Assembly (NCBI RefSeq): GCF_002929275.1
Contig: NZ_PJIK01000006.1
Coordinates: forward strand, 142,119-206,118
Direction of reading: 5' to 3'
DNA from: Arthrobacter sp. ZGTC131
GTDB taxonomy: Bacteria > Actinomycetota > Actinomycetes > Actinomycetales > Micrococcaceae
DNA length: 64,000 bases
Shown: piece after piece, positions 52,798 to 61,610 of the stretch
Layout: every line of letters begins with the position of its first letter
Position numbering within the stretch: the first letter of the stretch is position 1
Position numbers and translations under genes: made by a program
The notes under the pieces: model-generated
Told to the model about the DNA's origin: nothing
Database searches by the model: none
What the model saw: the letters and a program-made list of their open reading frames with translations, nothing else

Positions 52798-53511
52798 TCA
52801 GTTTCCTTTCACTTCCAGCAGCGCCTCGGCCAGGATGATGGCTTCCCGTGCCTCCCGGAGGCTTTCCCGAAGTCCGGGGTCGGGGAACCCATGGCTGATG
52901 TCCTCCGCGGGGACCGAAAGATCCGCGGCGATTTTGCTGAGGTTCTCCCGCTCCTGCGCGAGCATCTTGGATGACGTCAGCTTGACCTTGGACTTCTCCA
53001 GGTCAAAAAGTGAGGCGTTGATCTGGTCCCGGCGCGCCCGGATCACGCTGCACACATGCTGCACGCGCTGCGTACGGCTGCTGAACATCCGCTCCATCTT
53101 GACGGCGACATCATGAAGCTCACGCAGGGTGGCGTACGCCCGCACATCCTGGCTTCTGGAGTGCCGGTCGAGAAGTTGCCTGATTCGAGACAGCCGCTGT
53201 CCCCAAAGCTCGAGCCCTGCACGGTTCTGGTTGAAGAGCAGCTCGGCTGCGGCAAGGGACGTGTTCAGGGCGTCCCGCCTGGGGGTGAGCTTCCCGGCCG
53301 CTGCGTCCAGCCGTCCGATGAACTCGGCGTAGTTGTCGAGCGGCGGCACCGACGTTTCGTCCCTGCTCGCCACCTGCATGGCGGGCCCGGCGGAGGGCTC
53401 ATTTGCCGACGTCGGTTGTTCCTTCGCTGTTCCGATCCGCGGCGGTTTGGCAGGCTTCCGTGGTGGGACGGCGCGGGGTTCTGGACTATCGTCACGTGCC
53501 CCGTTGCTCAT
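52798..53511 (-). CDS. helical/coiled-coil hypothetical protein (237 aa)
   Basis: I chose the ATG at 53511 (MSNGARDDSPEPRAVPPRKP). The N-terminal 65 residues are proline-rich and disordered-looking. The remainder is helical with long Leu/Arg/Glu repeats: FIGRLDAAAGKLTPRRDALN, AELLFNQNRAGLELWGQRLS, RIRQLLDRHSRSQDVRAYAT and LRESLREAREAIILAEALLE. No family recognised. It is transcribed with the two-TM gene downstream, perhaps as a scaffold for that membrane protein (inference). Confidence 0.6.
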   Translation of the reverse strand: MSNGARDDSPEPRAVPPRKPAKPPRIGTAKEQPTSANEPSAGPAMQVASRDETSVPPLDNYAEFIGRLDAAAGKLTPRRDALNTSLAAAELLFNQNRAGLELWGQRLSRIRQLLDRHSRSQDVRAYATLRELHDVAVKMERMFSSRTQRVQHVCSVIRARRDQINASLFDLEKSKVKLTSSKMLAQERENLSKIAADLSVPAEDISHGFPDPGLRESLREAREAIILAEALLEVKGN

Positions 53512-53814
53512 GATCAGCCATCCCCATTCATGACCCGTCCAGGACAGCTTCATACTGCCCACAAACGGAGCAGGAGCGTCGACGCACCTGCGTGAGAATG
53601 CCCATTCTAAAGGTCGGAACGGGCGTTGTCTGCGGGGCGGCGTCAGCGGAGTCCTTGGCTTCCGGTGTCACGGGCGCGTTGCCGGCGACCGGGCACACAG
53701 CCCCGGCCGGGCCGGAGCTGCCGCCGACAAGCCTTCGCCGATCTTGCCGGAAACTTTCGCGGATCTTGAATGAACGGGGTGAGCATAAATTCATAGCCGA
53801 AAGGAGTGAACATC

Positions 53815-53937
53815 ATGGCTGACGACAACGATGTGCTGGACTGGGTTTCCCCGCGCAAACAGCGCGAAATAGACAACCAGGCGGCATTTCTGCGGTATCT
53901 GCTGGAGCGTGAAGAGGCACAAGGCGGTGGGAAATGA
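53815..53937 (+). CDS. small protein (40 aa)
   Basis: ATG with AAAGGAG 8 bases upstream. It is charged, with DWVSPRKQREIDNQAAFLRY and LLEREEAQGGGK. It overlaps the next small ORF in ATGATGA, so the two are coupled. The strong ribosome site and coupling support real expression. Small basic/acidic proteins like this are common in Arthrobacter plasmids and phages; no family recognised. Confidence 0.55.
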   Translation: MADDNDVLDWVSPRKQREIDNQAAFLRYLLEREEAQGGGK

Positions 53938-54092
53938 TGAACGATTACGTTCCCCGTCCCCGTGAACCTTATGATGCGCGTGGGGTCATCAAACGCGACC
54001 TGGCGAACATCATCGCCAAATACACCGATAAGGGCGACCAAGAAACCGCCGCTGTCTACATGGAAGCACTTGCCCGTTACAACGGCGACTGA
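53934..54092 (+). CDS. small protein (51-52 aa)
   Basis: Starts in the ATGATGA overlap with the preceding ORF. It contains NDYVPRPREPYDARGVIKRD, LANIIAKYTDKGDQETAAVY and MEALARYNGD, a plausible helical small protein. No family recognised. Confidence 0.5.
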   Translation: MMNDYVPRPREPYDARGVIKRDLANIIAKYTDKGDQETAAVYMEALARYNGD

Positions 54093-54194
54093 CACCGGCA
54101 ACGCCTACCCGTTTCTTGACGAGGCGACCTGTCTGAACGGCGTCTGGCTGACTCCACCGCCCTGTTCAGCCCCTTATGGAAGTGTCTGTGGGTC

Positions 54195-54720
54195 CTAAAC
54201 CTGATGGGGCCGCCGCGGATCCCGCTCCATCTCGGCGTCGATGCCGCGGCGTTGGCGCTGCAGTTCAGCAAGCCGCACTTCGGGATCCGTCTGCGACTGC
54301 TGCACCAGCTGTTTGGGGCCGGCGAAGATGCTGGTGAGCCGGGACTGGGTGGCCACGAAGTCCCGGCCGCGCAGGCTCTCCACCCCGCGCACCACGTCCT
54401 CCGCCGCGGCCGTCAGGTCGTAGCGGGGCTCGTCCTGGCCGGGAACGTAGTACTTCCGGAGCCACGCTTTTTCCGGGGCGGCACAGTCGTCCAGATACTC
54501 CGACGCCTCCTGCGGGAACTTGTCCTCACCTTATGTGTCCCTCAGGCCGAACAGGACGTCGTCCAGGCTGTCGATGAGCTGCTGGCGCCCCAGGTTGCGC
54601 TGGTTCGGGCCGGTGAAGGCCACCATGAAAAACGAGACTGCGAGAGGGGCGTTCAGGGTGCGAAGCAGCGACCATCCCGCGTGGTTCTCACGCTTGGGGT
54701 GTGCCGAGTCACGTCCTCTC
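54195..54720 (-). pseudogene. jetA: remnant of a Wadjet jetA (DUF3375, MukF-like) gene
   Basis: One minus-strand frame gives HAGWSLLRTLNAPLAVSFFM, VAFTGPNQRNLGRQQLIDSL, DDVLFGLRDT, an in-frame TAA at 54531-54533, then GEDKFPQEASEYLDDCAAPE, KAWLRKYYVPGQDEPRYDLT, AAAEDVVRGVESLRGRDFVA, TQSRLTSIFAGPKQLVQQSQ and DPEVRLAELQRQRRGIDAEM before a stop at 54195. This is the N-terminal third of DUF3375 (JetA), the kleisin-like subunit of the Wadjet plasmid-restriction SMC complex. A full protein is about 480-500 aa; the rest and jetB, jetC and jetD are absent. Confidence 0.75.
54609..54642. repeat. 34-bp direct repeat, copy 1 (inside jetA remnant)
   Basis: Begins GCCGGTGAAGGCCACCATGA and ends AACGAGACTGCG; it differs from the copy at 55743-55776 at one base. 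It encodes part of the JetA N terminus (VSFFMVAFTG) on the minus strand. Confidence 0.75.
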
Positions 54721-54936
54721 AGTTCACTCTAAGGGCGCCGCTGACATTCTGTGGAGGAAGAGTCGGTGTAATGGCCAACGTCCGACGAAAGGGGCGCAAG
54801 ACGGCGGGAAGCGGGTTGTTCCTCGAGGCTATTCAGGTTCAGGACCGACTACACTACGTTTCTCCTATGGCCATGGGCAAGCAACGGTGCTCTGACCCCC
54901 TATAGGAATTTCTACTCAAAAGGAGTGGGAAAGGTC

Positions 54937-55674
54937 ATGAATCCACGAACCAAAATCTTTTTTGGTGTCATCGTCCTGTTGTTGGTTGTTGGCGGGGCGA
55001 CATTATTTGTCTTCGACAACAGCAGACGGAGTAGGGCAGCGGAATACAACCCGCAGGTCAACCCCGCCGATTTCAGCACTCAAATCACCAATAAATACTT
55101 CGCCCTCCCTGTTGGCAAAAAACTGACGTACGAGACTACCCAGCAAGGAAGAGTCACCGAGAGGATCGAAATCGAAATCCTGCCGGAGACCAAGAACATA
55201 GAAGGCGTTGAAACGGTGGTCTATCTGGATAAGGAGTTCAAGAACGGGCAGCTGGTAGAGGAAACCCGGGACTACCTGGCGCAACACAAAAACGGCGATG
55301 TGTGGTACTTCGGCGAGGACGTGAACAACTACTGGAATGGGATGTTGATGAACCATTCCGGCAGCTTTCTCCATGGAAAAGACGGGGCAAAAGCCGGTAT
55401 TTGGATGAAGGCCGAGCAGCGCGTTGGCGACTCCTATAAGCAGGAGTTTTACGTTGGTAATGCGGAAGACATCCGGGACACTCTCGCTACCGGCGAGACC
55501 GTCACCACGAAATCCGGCACCTACACCGACTGCGTCAAGGTCTACGACTGGACGCCGCTAGAAAAGAATGCACGGGAGCATAAGTATCACTGCCCCGAGG
55601 TCGGTGCCCTGGTGCTTACCGAGGACCTGGAGACAGGCAGCCGGTCAGAACTCGTGAATGTTGTTCAGCCCTAG
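54937..55674 (+). CDS. membrane-anchored or exported hypothetical protein (245 aa)
   Basis: I chose the ATG at 54937 (MNPRTKIFFG); a GTG 12 bases upstream directly abuts AAAGGAG. Residues 4-27 are a signal anchor (KIFFGVIVLLLVVGGATLFV). The exported domain is beta-rich: ITNKYFALPVGKKLTYETTQ, VTERIEIEILPETKNIEGVE, LAQHKNGDVWYFGEDVNNYW, KAGIWMKAEQRVGDSYKQEF and ETVTTKSGTYTDCVKVYDWT. It resembles a family of secreted actinobacterial proteins of unknown function. It lies alone between two copies of a 34-bp repeat. Confidence 0.78.
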   Translation: MNPRTKIFFGVIVLLLVVGGATLFVFDNSRRSRAAEYNPQVNPADFSTQITNKYFALPVGKKLTYETTQQGRVTERIEIEILPETKNIEGVETVVYLDKEFKNGQLVEETRDYLAQHKNGDVWYFGEDVNNYWNGMLMNHSGSFLHGKDGAKAGIWMKAEQRVGDSYKQEFYVGNAEDIRDTLATGETVTTKSGTYTDCVKVYDWTPLEKNAREHKYHCPEVGALVLTEDLETGSRSELVNVVQP

Positions 55675-55742
55675 GCTTTCCACAACACATCTCCTGCCGC
55701 CGGCTGACCGCCGAGACGTCAATGTTCGCGATTCTTCACGCG

Positions 55743-55776
55743 GCCGGTGAAGGCCGCCATGAAAAACGAGACTGCG
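55743..55776. repeat. 34-bp direct repeat, copy 2
   Basis: 33 of 34 bases match 54609-54642, same orientation. The flanking minus-strand frame reads PRLTAVSFFMAAFTG and then leaves JetA-like sequence, so this copy is an isolated jetA scrap. The two copies bracket the exported-protein gene (1.1 kb). Confidence 0.75.
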
Positions 55777-55815
55777 GTCAGTCGTGGCTTGGAGCTGGCC
55801 GCGTCGGAGGGGAGC

Positions 55816-56643
55816 TTACATCCGCGCGAATTTTGCCTTCACCATCAGGTAGAGACCGTAACAGATCAGACCGGCGCCGACGGCGGTCAGCATGTACACC
55901 CCGTACGGCTGCTCGCGCAGCGCCTTCAGCCCGCCATCCAGGCCGGTGGACTCCTGAGGGTTGGCGTTAACGGTGGAAATGATGAACAGCAATCCCACCA
56001 GAAACAGTGCGACGCCCTCCGCTATGTAGCCGACCACTCCCAGCCCCGTCACGACAGACCGCGCGGTGCCCGAGGGTGGCAACCGCAGCTCCTTCTTGAA
56101 CGATCCTTTGACTCCGAGGACCACGAAGACAAGGCCGGCGATGGCGATGGCGGCCCCAATGGCGATCAGCAGGAACGCACCCCCGGGCGCTGCGATGATG
56201 GAGACCGTGAAATCGCTGGTGGACTGTCCACCGGTCTGGCTGTTTCCGCTGGCGGAGGCGGCGAACGTCAGGGCGATGACGGCGAACACCACCGCCTTGC
56301 CGGCTGCGGAAAGCTTCTTTGCCACTTTCTTCCGGGCCTCCAGCTGACCGTAATCGAACACGGCGTTGCTGGTTTGCCAGAGTGCCAGAGCAACGCAGGC
56401 GGCAAATCCGGCCCACAGCAGCAGCAGCCCCTGCGGTTGGGAGGCGAGTTGGGCGACGGCACCGGCCTGATCCGCCGGTCCTGCCGGTCCTGCCTTGACT
56501 AATGCCAGCTGGATGGCGACGGATCCGATCAGAAGGTGCAACAAGCCGCTGACGGCAAAACCTGCCCTGGCCGCAATGACAAGAGCCTTGGAGTTCGATG
56601 CATCCTCGACCGCATTAGCGGCGTCCTTCAACTCTTTCTTCAT
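55816..56643 (-). CDS. DUF1206 membrane protein
   Basis: 275 aa with six membrane segments in three two-helix repeats, the hallmark of DUF1206: AARAGFAVSGLLHLLIGSVA, LLLLWAGFAACVALALWQTS / AGKAVVFAVIALTFAASASG, FLLIAIGAAIAIAGLVFVVL / LGVVGYIAEGVALFLVGLLF, YMLTAVGAGLICYGLYLMVK. Each repeat begins with the R.G(Y/F)...G motif (ARAGFA, GKAVVF, VVGYIAEG). Function unknown; common and often duplicated in Micrococcaceae. Confidence 0.9.
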   Translation of the reverse strand: MKKELKDAANAVEDASNSKALVIAARAGFAVSGLLHLLIGSVAIQLALVKAGPAGPADQAGAVAQLASQPQGLLLLWAGFAACVALALWQTSNAVFDYGQLEARKKVAKKLSAAGKAVVFAVIALTFAASASGNSQTGGQSTSDFTVSIIAAPGGAFLLIAIGAAIAIAGLVFVVLGVKGSFKKELRLPPSGTARSVVTGLGVVGYIAEGVALFLVGLLFIISTVNANPQESTGLDGGLKALREQPYGVYMLTAVGAGLICYGLYLMVKAKFARM

Positions 56644-56787
56644 TGCCGATCCTCAGTGCAAGCGCATGCGCAGTTGCGGCGGTGCAACACGTCTATTTTG
56701 TCACGCTAGTCCGCGCTCTTACAGGCGTGGTCGAAGTCAGCGGACGCGGGCATGCCGGAGTGCCGGCGCTGATGTGAGCGTGGCAGA

Positions 56788-57072
56788 TCAGCTGTTTCCG
56801 GGATCGACGAGGCTGTGCTCGTTCTCGTCCTGTGCAGGGGCATCCTTGAGTCCCAGAGGTGAAAGATCCATGTCCTCCACCGCGGCGCCAGTTTCGTTCC
56901 CCTCGGCGTCCTTGTCCGCAGCCCCACTTTCCGGTGCCGCTCCCTTATTCATTGCCCGTGACTCGGACGCTCCATGTGTGTCAGCGCCGGGATTTACAGA
57001 CTTGCCAATGGTTTCTTCTTCACCGGCAGTTGTATCGGGGGTTTCTGCGGCGGGGACGGGATTCTGTGTCAT
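56788..57072 (-). CDS. small acidic disordered protein (94 aa)
   Basis: ATG with AAGGA 7 bases upstream. Rich in Glu, Ala, Gly and Pro (PAAETPDTTAGEEETIGKSV, PGADTHGASESRAMNKGAAP), with no hydrophobic core, so probably intrinsically disordered. No family recognised. Confidence 0.5.
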   Translation of the reverse strand: MTQNPVPAAETPDTTAGEEETIGKSVNPGADTHGASESRAMNKGAAPESGAADKDAEGNETGAAVEDMDLSPLGLKDAPAQDENEHSLVDPGNS

Positions 57073-57440
57073 GAAGTGTCCTTATCTTTCCGGGTAGTAA
57101 AGATCTAGTGGTGATACGCCACCCCGACCAGACTTACCCTTAGCCCGCCCATTCTGCGCCTGCCAATTCCCCGTATCATCACTGTTCTTCCGTCGTGGGG
57201 TGGACAAACAAATTGAAGTAGGGCCAAGGCATCCGAGGAGCCCAAAGCTCCTTCTCATTCTATTCTTCGGAGGGCCGTCGCGGCCGCCGTCGCGGGCGAT
57301 GGTTTTGGCCAAAACCTTCTCATCTCCGCGTCAGGCCGACGATGAACAAGCCAAGAAAGGCGATGGTGGTCAGAACGTCGTCGAACATGTGCCCCCCAGG
57401 ATCTCAGTAGATGCGCTTCGGTTCGAGCGTTGACCGGCGG
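57073..57440. other. intergenic, only a 22-codon membrane mini-ORF seen
   Basis: No gene of normal size. On the minus strand, ending near 57325, a mini-ORF MFDDVLTTIAFLGLFIVGLT followed by RR and a stop encodes one membrane helix; it may be a genuine small membrane peptide or chance. Confidence 0.3.
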
Positions 57441-57824
57441 CTACTTCTTGGTCCGTGGCTTGGAGGCCTTCGGCTCCTTCGGCGGCAGCCCGGCGACGTA
57501 GTTGTAGGCCTTGGTCACCCATGCCTTTTCTCGCGCTTCGTCACCGGCGCCTTCGGAGTTCCAGATCTCCGGCAATCCCGTGTATCCGCCCATGGGCCGC
57601 TCCTCCGGTCCAAAGGGGACAGTCCGTTCAGACGCCTCCAGTTCTGCCCGGTCGGTATCCGACAGCCGGACGCCGATGGTGGGCCCGAAGAGGCCCGCGA
57701 ACATGTTCCCGTTGACGAAGGCGCCAAGGTTTCCGAACATCGGCTTGACCACGACGTCGGGGTCGGATGGCATGACGGCGCGGAAATGTTCCTTGTCCGC
57801 CTCTGACGGCTTGGGCATCTGCAT
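57441..57824 (-). CDS. TfoX/Sxy N-terminal domain protein
   Basis: 127 aa from the ATG at 57824 (GAGGAAG about 8 bases upstream); the frame extends 17 residues further with an Arg/Glu-rich leader. The TfoX_N pattern is VVVKPMFGNLGAFVNGNMFA, GLFGPTIGVRLSDTDRAELE and PMGGYTGLPEIW. The basic Lys/Pro tail (PPKEPKASKPRTKK) is unusual. In actinobacteria these stand-alone domains have unknown function; the name does not imply competence regulation. Confidence 0.85.
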   Translation of the reverse strand: MQMPKPSEADKEHFRAVMPSDPDVVVKPMFGNLGAFVNGNMFAGLFGPTIGVRLSDTDRAELEASERTVPFGPEERPMGGYTGLPEIWNSEGAGDEAREKAWVTKAYNYVAGLPPKEPKASKPRTKK

Positions 57825-57941
57825 GGCTTCTTCTTCCTCATTGCGGGGCCTGATGGGTTGGTTTGTGTGAAGCATATTGCGTTCCGGGGGCCCGGGCGAG
57901 GCTAGGTGCCGGTGATCCGGCTTTGAAATTCGGTGGTGCGT

Positions 57942-58052
57942 TCACAGATCAATTCGCGTTCGTATTAGGCCAAGGCCAGCGAAGAATCCGACGACGACGG
58001 CGGAACTGCGGCCCGCCATGACGCCGGCGTTCTCGCCGAAGCCGGCTTTCAT
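57942..58052 (-). CDS. small ORF (36 aa) coupled to the FtsX permease gene
   Basis: The ATG overlaps the permease stop in ATGA. One possible membrane helix, SSAVVVGFFAGLGLIRT, follows a GFGENAGVMAGR start. Coupling and the hydrophobic segment are the only support. Confidence 0.3.
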   Translation of the reverse strand: MKAGFGENAGVMAGRSSAVVVGFFAGLGLIRTRIDL

Positions 58053-60277
58053 TCGAAGCGGGTAGCCGTCATTGCCGTATTGCCCCGGACAAGGCTGAAC
58101 GTCGCGGTGACCGCTCCGAGGGCCAGCAGCAGGCTGAGGCCCAGGGCCATGAAGTAACCGGGGGCTGGCCAGGTCACCCGGTAGGTGTCGTCGATGAACG
58201 TCACCATTAGCCAGGCCACGAGGAATCCTAGGCCGACCGAGAGCAGCAGCACGGTCAGGAGCGGGACTGCCGCTTCACGGGTGATGATCCGGCGCAGGAC
58301 GGACACCGGCATTCCCATCAATCGCATAAGTCCGAGGACTCGCTTGCGGTCCAGCACGGCGGAGGCGGTGGCGACGGCCAGGGACAGGCCGGCGATTGCG
58401 ATCGCGACGAACATGCCGAGGTAGGCGAGCACGGCCAGGCCTTGAATCAAGCGGGTGCTGGACTGCAGTCTGAGGTCCAGCGGGGAGGTGGCCGGGATGG
58501 CAGTGATGCCTGAACGATTCAAGGCTGTCCGGGCACGGTCCATGGCTTCGGGGGTCCCGTCGGTGCCGAGCACCATCACAATCGGCACCATCCGGCCCAG
58601 ATTGGCGGCGGGCGCCGGGTTCAGGGCAAGAGGTTGCGCTGTCCAGAGGAACGACGTATCGACGGCGACGATCTGTGCAGCTGGAATGTCTTCGAATCCG
58701 AGGCCGGGAGCGTCCGCGGCGCGAAGGTAGATTTCCGGACCGGAATCCGGTCCGGAAAGGACTGCCGGGCCGTAGCCGACGGTGGCGCTGCGGATTCCGG
58801 GCAGTTCTTTGGCCTGGCGGGCGGCCTCCGCGACCTGGCCCGGGGTGTGCCCGGTGCCGACGGTCGCATAAAGGCTGGTGGGCTGAAGCAGGCCGGGCCG
58901 GGCCGGAGGCGCCTCTGTTGATTCGATGATGCTGGATCCTCCGGCGAACACGGAGACGACGAACACGGCAATCACGAGGCCTGATACGGAGCGGAACGTC
59001 GCCACCGGGGCTCTTTGGATCCGGCTGGCGGCAATGACTCCCGCCGCGCTCCGGGCCTGGCGCAGCCCCACCCCGCTCACCAGCCGGGTAAGCCACGGGC
59101 CGATGACCACGATGCCAACGATGATCAGCAGAAAACCGAGGATCAGGAGCGGGAATTCCAGCCACGGCAGCCGCACCTCCATGACCCGGATCATGAGTAC
59201 GGCCGTGATCATGGAGGCCAAGCCGGCCAACAAGGGAACGCTGCGCCACATGGTGGGTGTTCTTTCGTGCATGGCCCTCGTCACGCCCAGCGGGCCAATG
59301 CCTGCACGGGCCGTGCGGTGCGCGGCCACGAGTGCCGAGGCTGCGACCACCACGGCGATGACGGCGGCGGCGGCCGCCCAGCCTATGGTCAGGTCGGCGG
59401 CGAACATCCTGATGCCGTTGACCGGTATCTGCGCGGCAGCCGGCCTCAGCGCGACGGCCAGCACGACGCCCATCACAGCGCCGACCAGACTGGGGACAGC
59501 GGTTTCGACGGCGGCGATCCGGGAGACAACCTGTGGGGATGCGCCAATGAGACGCAGGGTCGCGAAGCGTTCGCGGCGCTGGGCAGCACCCAGGCCGGTG
59601 ACAATGCTGATCAGCAGCAGGACGGGGAAGAACACCGCAATTGCCCCGATGGACAGCACCGTGCTGTAGGCGGCAGCGCTGCCGCCGTAAGGGTTGGTGG
59701 TGAAGTCTGACACCAGGGACGCTCTCCCGCTCTGGCGGAGCTCGGCTTCCGTTGCCCCCGTGACCACGATCAGGGAATCCGGTCCGGGCAGGGCAGCATC
59801 GTCAATGGTGCCGGCAAACTGACCGAAACGATCGCCAAGCTCGTCCCGTGGCGTTGACTCGATCAGACGCTGCAGCGCCGGAGACGCATAGTACTGCCCC
59901 GGCGCCGGAGGGCTGCCGATCCCGGGGATCTTGACGGTGGTCGAGCCCAGGCTCGCGAAGTCGCGGCGGTTGATGAGTTGATCTCGGAAGACCTCCACCG
60001 GGTTGGCCTCCATGAGCGCTGTGTCGGCGGTCAGCGGCACGGGTGTTGCCGGTCCTGAAGCGCTCGGATCGTCCGTCGTCAGGGGAGCGGCCACGGACGG
60101 CCGTCCGGTTTCGCGCAGCCAGGCACCACGGTCATCGCGGGCGCTCAGACCGTTGGCACCGCCCCACAGCAGCAACAAAAGGCACACTCCAACAGCGACC
60201 CCTCCAGCGATTCCCGCGAGCCGACCGTACGAGGACCGGCTGCCGACCACTGCCAGTTTCAGCAACCCGGAATTCAC
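58049..60277 (-). CDS. ABC transporter permease, FtsX family (742 aa)
   Basis: Ten or so membrane segments. N-terminal anchor SYGRLAGIAGGVAVGVCLLL, a large extracytoplasmic domain (residues about 50-215), three segments of the first FtsX domain (VLSIGAIAVFFPVLLLISIV and on), a middle segment block, a second extracytoplasmic domain (about 445-600) and the second FtsX domain ending VTWPAPGYFMALGLSLLLAL. The FtsX hallmark LRLIGASPQVVSRIAAVE is in domain 1 and LMRLMGMPVSVLRRIITREA in domain 2. It is a BceB/MacB-like mechanotransmission or lipid/peptide export permease. It overlaps the ATPase gene by 4 bases. Confidence 0.9.
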   Translation of the reverse strand: MNSGLLKLAVVGSRSSYGRLAGIAGGVAVGVCLLLLLWGGANGLSARDDRGAWLRETGRPSVAAPLTTDDPSASGPATPVPLTADTALMEANPVEVFRDQLINRRDFASLGSTTVKIPGIGSPPAPGQYYASPALQRLIESTPRDELGDRFGQFAGTIDDAALPGPDSLIVVTGATEAELRQSGRASLVSDFTTNPYGGSAAAYSTVLSIGAIAVFFPVLLLISIVTGLGAAQRRERFATLRLIGASPQVVSRIAAVETAVPSLVGAVMGVVLAVALRPAAAQIPVNGIRMFAADLTIGWAAAAAVIAVVVAASALVAAHRTARAGIGPLGVTRAMHERTPTMWRSVPLLAGLASMITAVLMIRVMEVRLPWLEFPLLILGFLLIIVGIVVIGPWLTRLVSGVGLRQARSAAGVIAASRIQRAPVATFRSVSGLVIAVFVVSVFAGGSSIIESTEAPPARPGLLQPTSLYATVGTGHTPGQVAEAARQAKELPGIRSATVGYGPAVLSGPDSGPEIYLRAADAPGLGFEDIPAAQIVAVDTSFLWTAQPLALNPAPAANLGRMVPIVMVLGTDGTPEAMDRARTALNRSGITAIPATSPLDLRLQSSTRLIQGLAVLAYLGMFVAIAIAGLSLAVATASAVLDRKRVLGLMRLMGMPVSVLRRIITREAAVPLLTVLLLSVGLGFLVAWLMVTFIDDTYRVTWPAPGYFMALGLSLLLALGAVTATFSLVRGNTAMTATRFE

Positions 60278-60987
60278 GCGGACACCCGGTAACCGGCGCC
60301 GATTCCGCCGTCGCGCACGATGACTTCCCGGTCCGCGTACGCAGCGGTGCGGGCATCGTGGGTGATCATCACCACGGTGGTTCCCGTTTCGCGGACCAGC
60401 TCGAGCATGAGAGTCAGAACGTTCTCTGAGGCGAGGGAATCCAGTGAACCCGTGGGCTCATCGGCAAACAACACGGCAGGTGAAGCCACCATCGCACGGG
60501 CAACGGCGACGCGTTGGGCCTGGCCTCCGGACAGTTCACCGGGCAGCTTGGCGCCCATCCCGTCCATACCGAGCCGGGCCAGCAGATCACTGGACCGGCG
60601 CAGCGCCTCCGCTCGCCTGGTCCCGGCCAGGAGCAGTGGGAGGCTGACGTTATCTACCGCCGTGAGTTCCGGCAGCAGCTGGCCGAACTGAAAGACGAAA
60701 CCGAAATCGGTCAGACGCAGCCGGGCCCGTTTCGGCTCCCCGAGGGCACTTGTTTCCAGCGGCGACCGGCCGGCGGGACGGTAGGTGACCGAACCGCCGT
60801 CGGGCACAAGCACACCGGCGAGGCAGTGCAGCAGCGTGGACTTGCCGGATCCGGACGGACCCATGACGGCGAGAACTTCCCCTGCATGGACATCGAGGTC
60901 GATGCCCCGCAGTGCCGCGGTATGCCTAAAGGAGTGGTGCAAGCCGCGGGCACTGAGGATGGGCGCGGTGGTGTCATTGGTGCTCAT
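60274..60987 (-). CDS. ABC transporter ATP-binding protein (LolD/MacB/BceA-like)
   Basis: 237 aa from the ATG at 60987. Walker A GPSGSGKSTLLHCLAGVL, Q-loop FGFVFQFGQLLPELTAVDNV, signature LSGGQAQRVAVARAMV, Walker B PAVLFADEPTGSLDS and switch His in VVMITHDARTAAYA. The order and the D-loop GSLDS fit the MacB/LolD/BceA class that powers FtsX-type permeases. It overlaps PadR upstream and the permease downstream by 4 bases each. Confidence 0.95.
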   Translation of the reverse strand: MSTNDTTAPILSARGLHHSFRHTAALRGIDLDVHAGEVLAVMGPSGSGKSTLLHCLAGVLVPDGGSVTYRPAGRSPLETSALGEPKRARLRLTDFGFVFQFGQLLPELTAVDNVSLPLLLAGTRRAEALRRSSDLLARLGMDGMGAKLPGELSGGQAQRVAVARAMVASPAVLFADEPTGSLDSLASENVLTLMLELVRETGTTVVMITHDARTAAYADREVIVRDGGIGAGYRVSA

Positions 60988-61511
60988 GCCTTCTGGAGCT
61001 CCTTCTTGAGTTGAATCAGGCGGGCGCTGGTGAGGTCGATCCAGCGGAGGTCGGCTTCGATGTGAAACAGGCCGTGGTCGCACATCAGGACCTGCAGCAG
61101 GTCTGCGTCTTTCTTCAGGCGGGTCAGTTCACGCATGCGGGCCATGTGTTCGCCGCGCTGCACATCGAGCAGCCGGTCGGCGTCGTCGTCGAGCAGCAAG
61201 GCGATCACGGTCTTGGCAAAGAGCTCGCTTTGCAGGTGCTCCGAGGGAACGACAGGAGTGAACAGCCACTCGCGCACCGTGTCCTGCCCGGCCGCGGTGA
61301 TCTCGTATTTCTTCCGGTCCGGACCGCCCCCGGTCTCCTCGCCCAGGGCCCGGATCAGCTCGTCACGAACCATCCGGGCCAGCGTGGAATACACCTGGCC
61401 GAATGCCAAGGCCTTTCCAGCCCCGAAGTACCGGTCATAAGAATGTTTGAGGTCGTAGCCGTAGCTCGGCTCGAGGCTCAGGAGCCCCAGCAGGGTGCGG
61501 GAGGTGTTCAC
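60984..61511 (-). CDS. PadR-family transcriptional regulator
   Basis: 175 aa. N-terminal PadR winged helix: TLLGLLSLEPSYGYDLKHSY, ALAFGQVYSTLARMVRDELI and PDRKKYEITAAGQDTVREWL; C-terminal dimerisation helices with ALLLDDDADRLLDVQRGEHM and ARMRELTRLKKDADLLQVLM. PadR proteins repress adjacent transporter operons in response to drugs or phenolic compounds. It heads the operon with the ABC ATPase and FtsX permease. Confidence 0.93.
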   Translation of the reverse strand: MNTSRTLLGLLSLEPSYGYDLKHSYDRYFGAGKALAFGQVYSTLARMVRDELIRALGEETGGGPDRKKYEITAAGQDTVREWLFTPVVPSEHLQSELFAKTVIALLLDDDADRLLDVQRGEHMARMRELTRLKKDADLLQVLMCDHGLFHIEADLRWIDLTSARLIQLKKELQKA

Positions 61512-61610
61512 GCCTCAATCTATACACTGAGCGAATAGTGAAACACCAGCTTCGCATCCAATAAATGTGGCCATGTCCCGGCCCGGCTGAAGTTCACGGC
61601 CCTCCGAACT

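Noticed and set aside
57441-57824. TfoX-like gene as a competence regulator
   Set aside because: Only the N-terminal TfoX domain is present and the organism is actinobacterial; the name does not carry the function.
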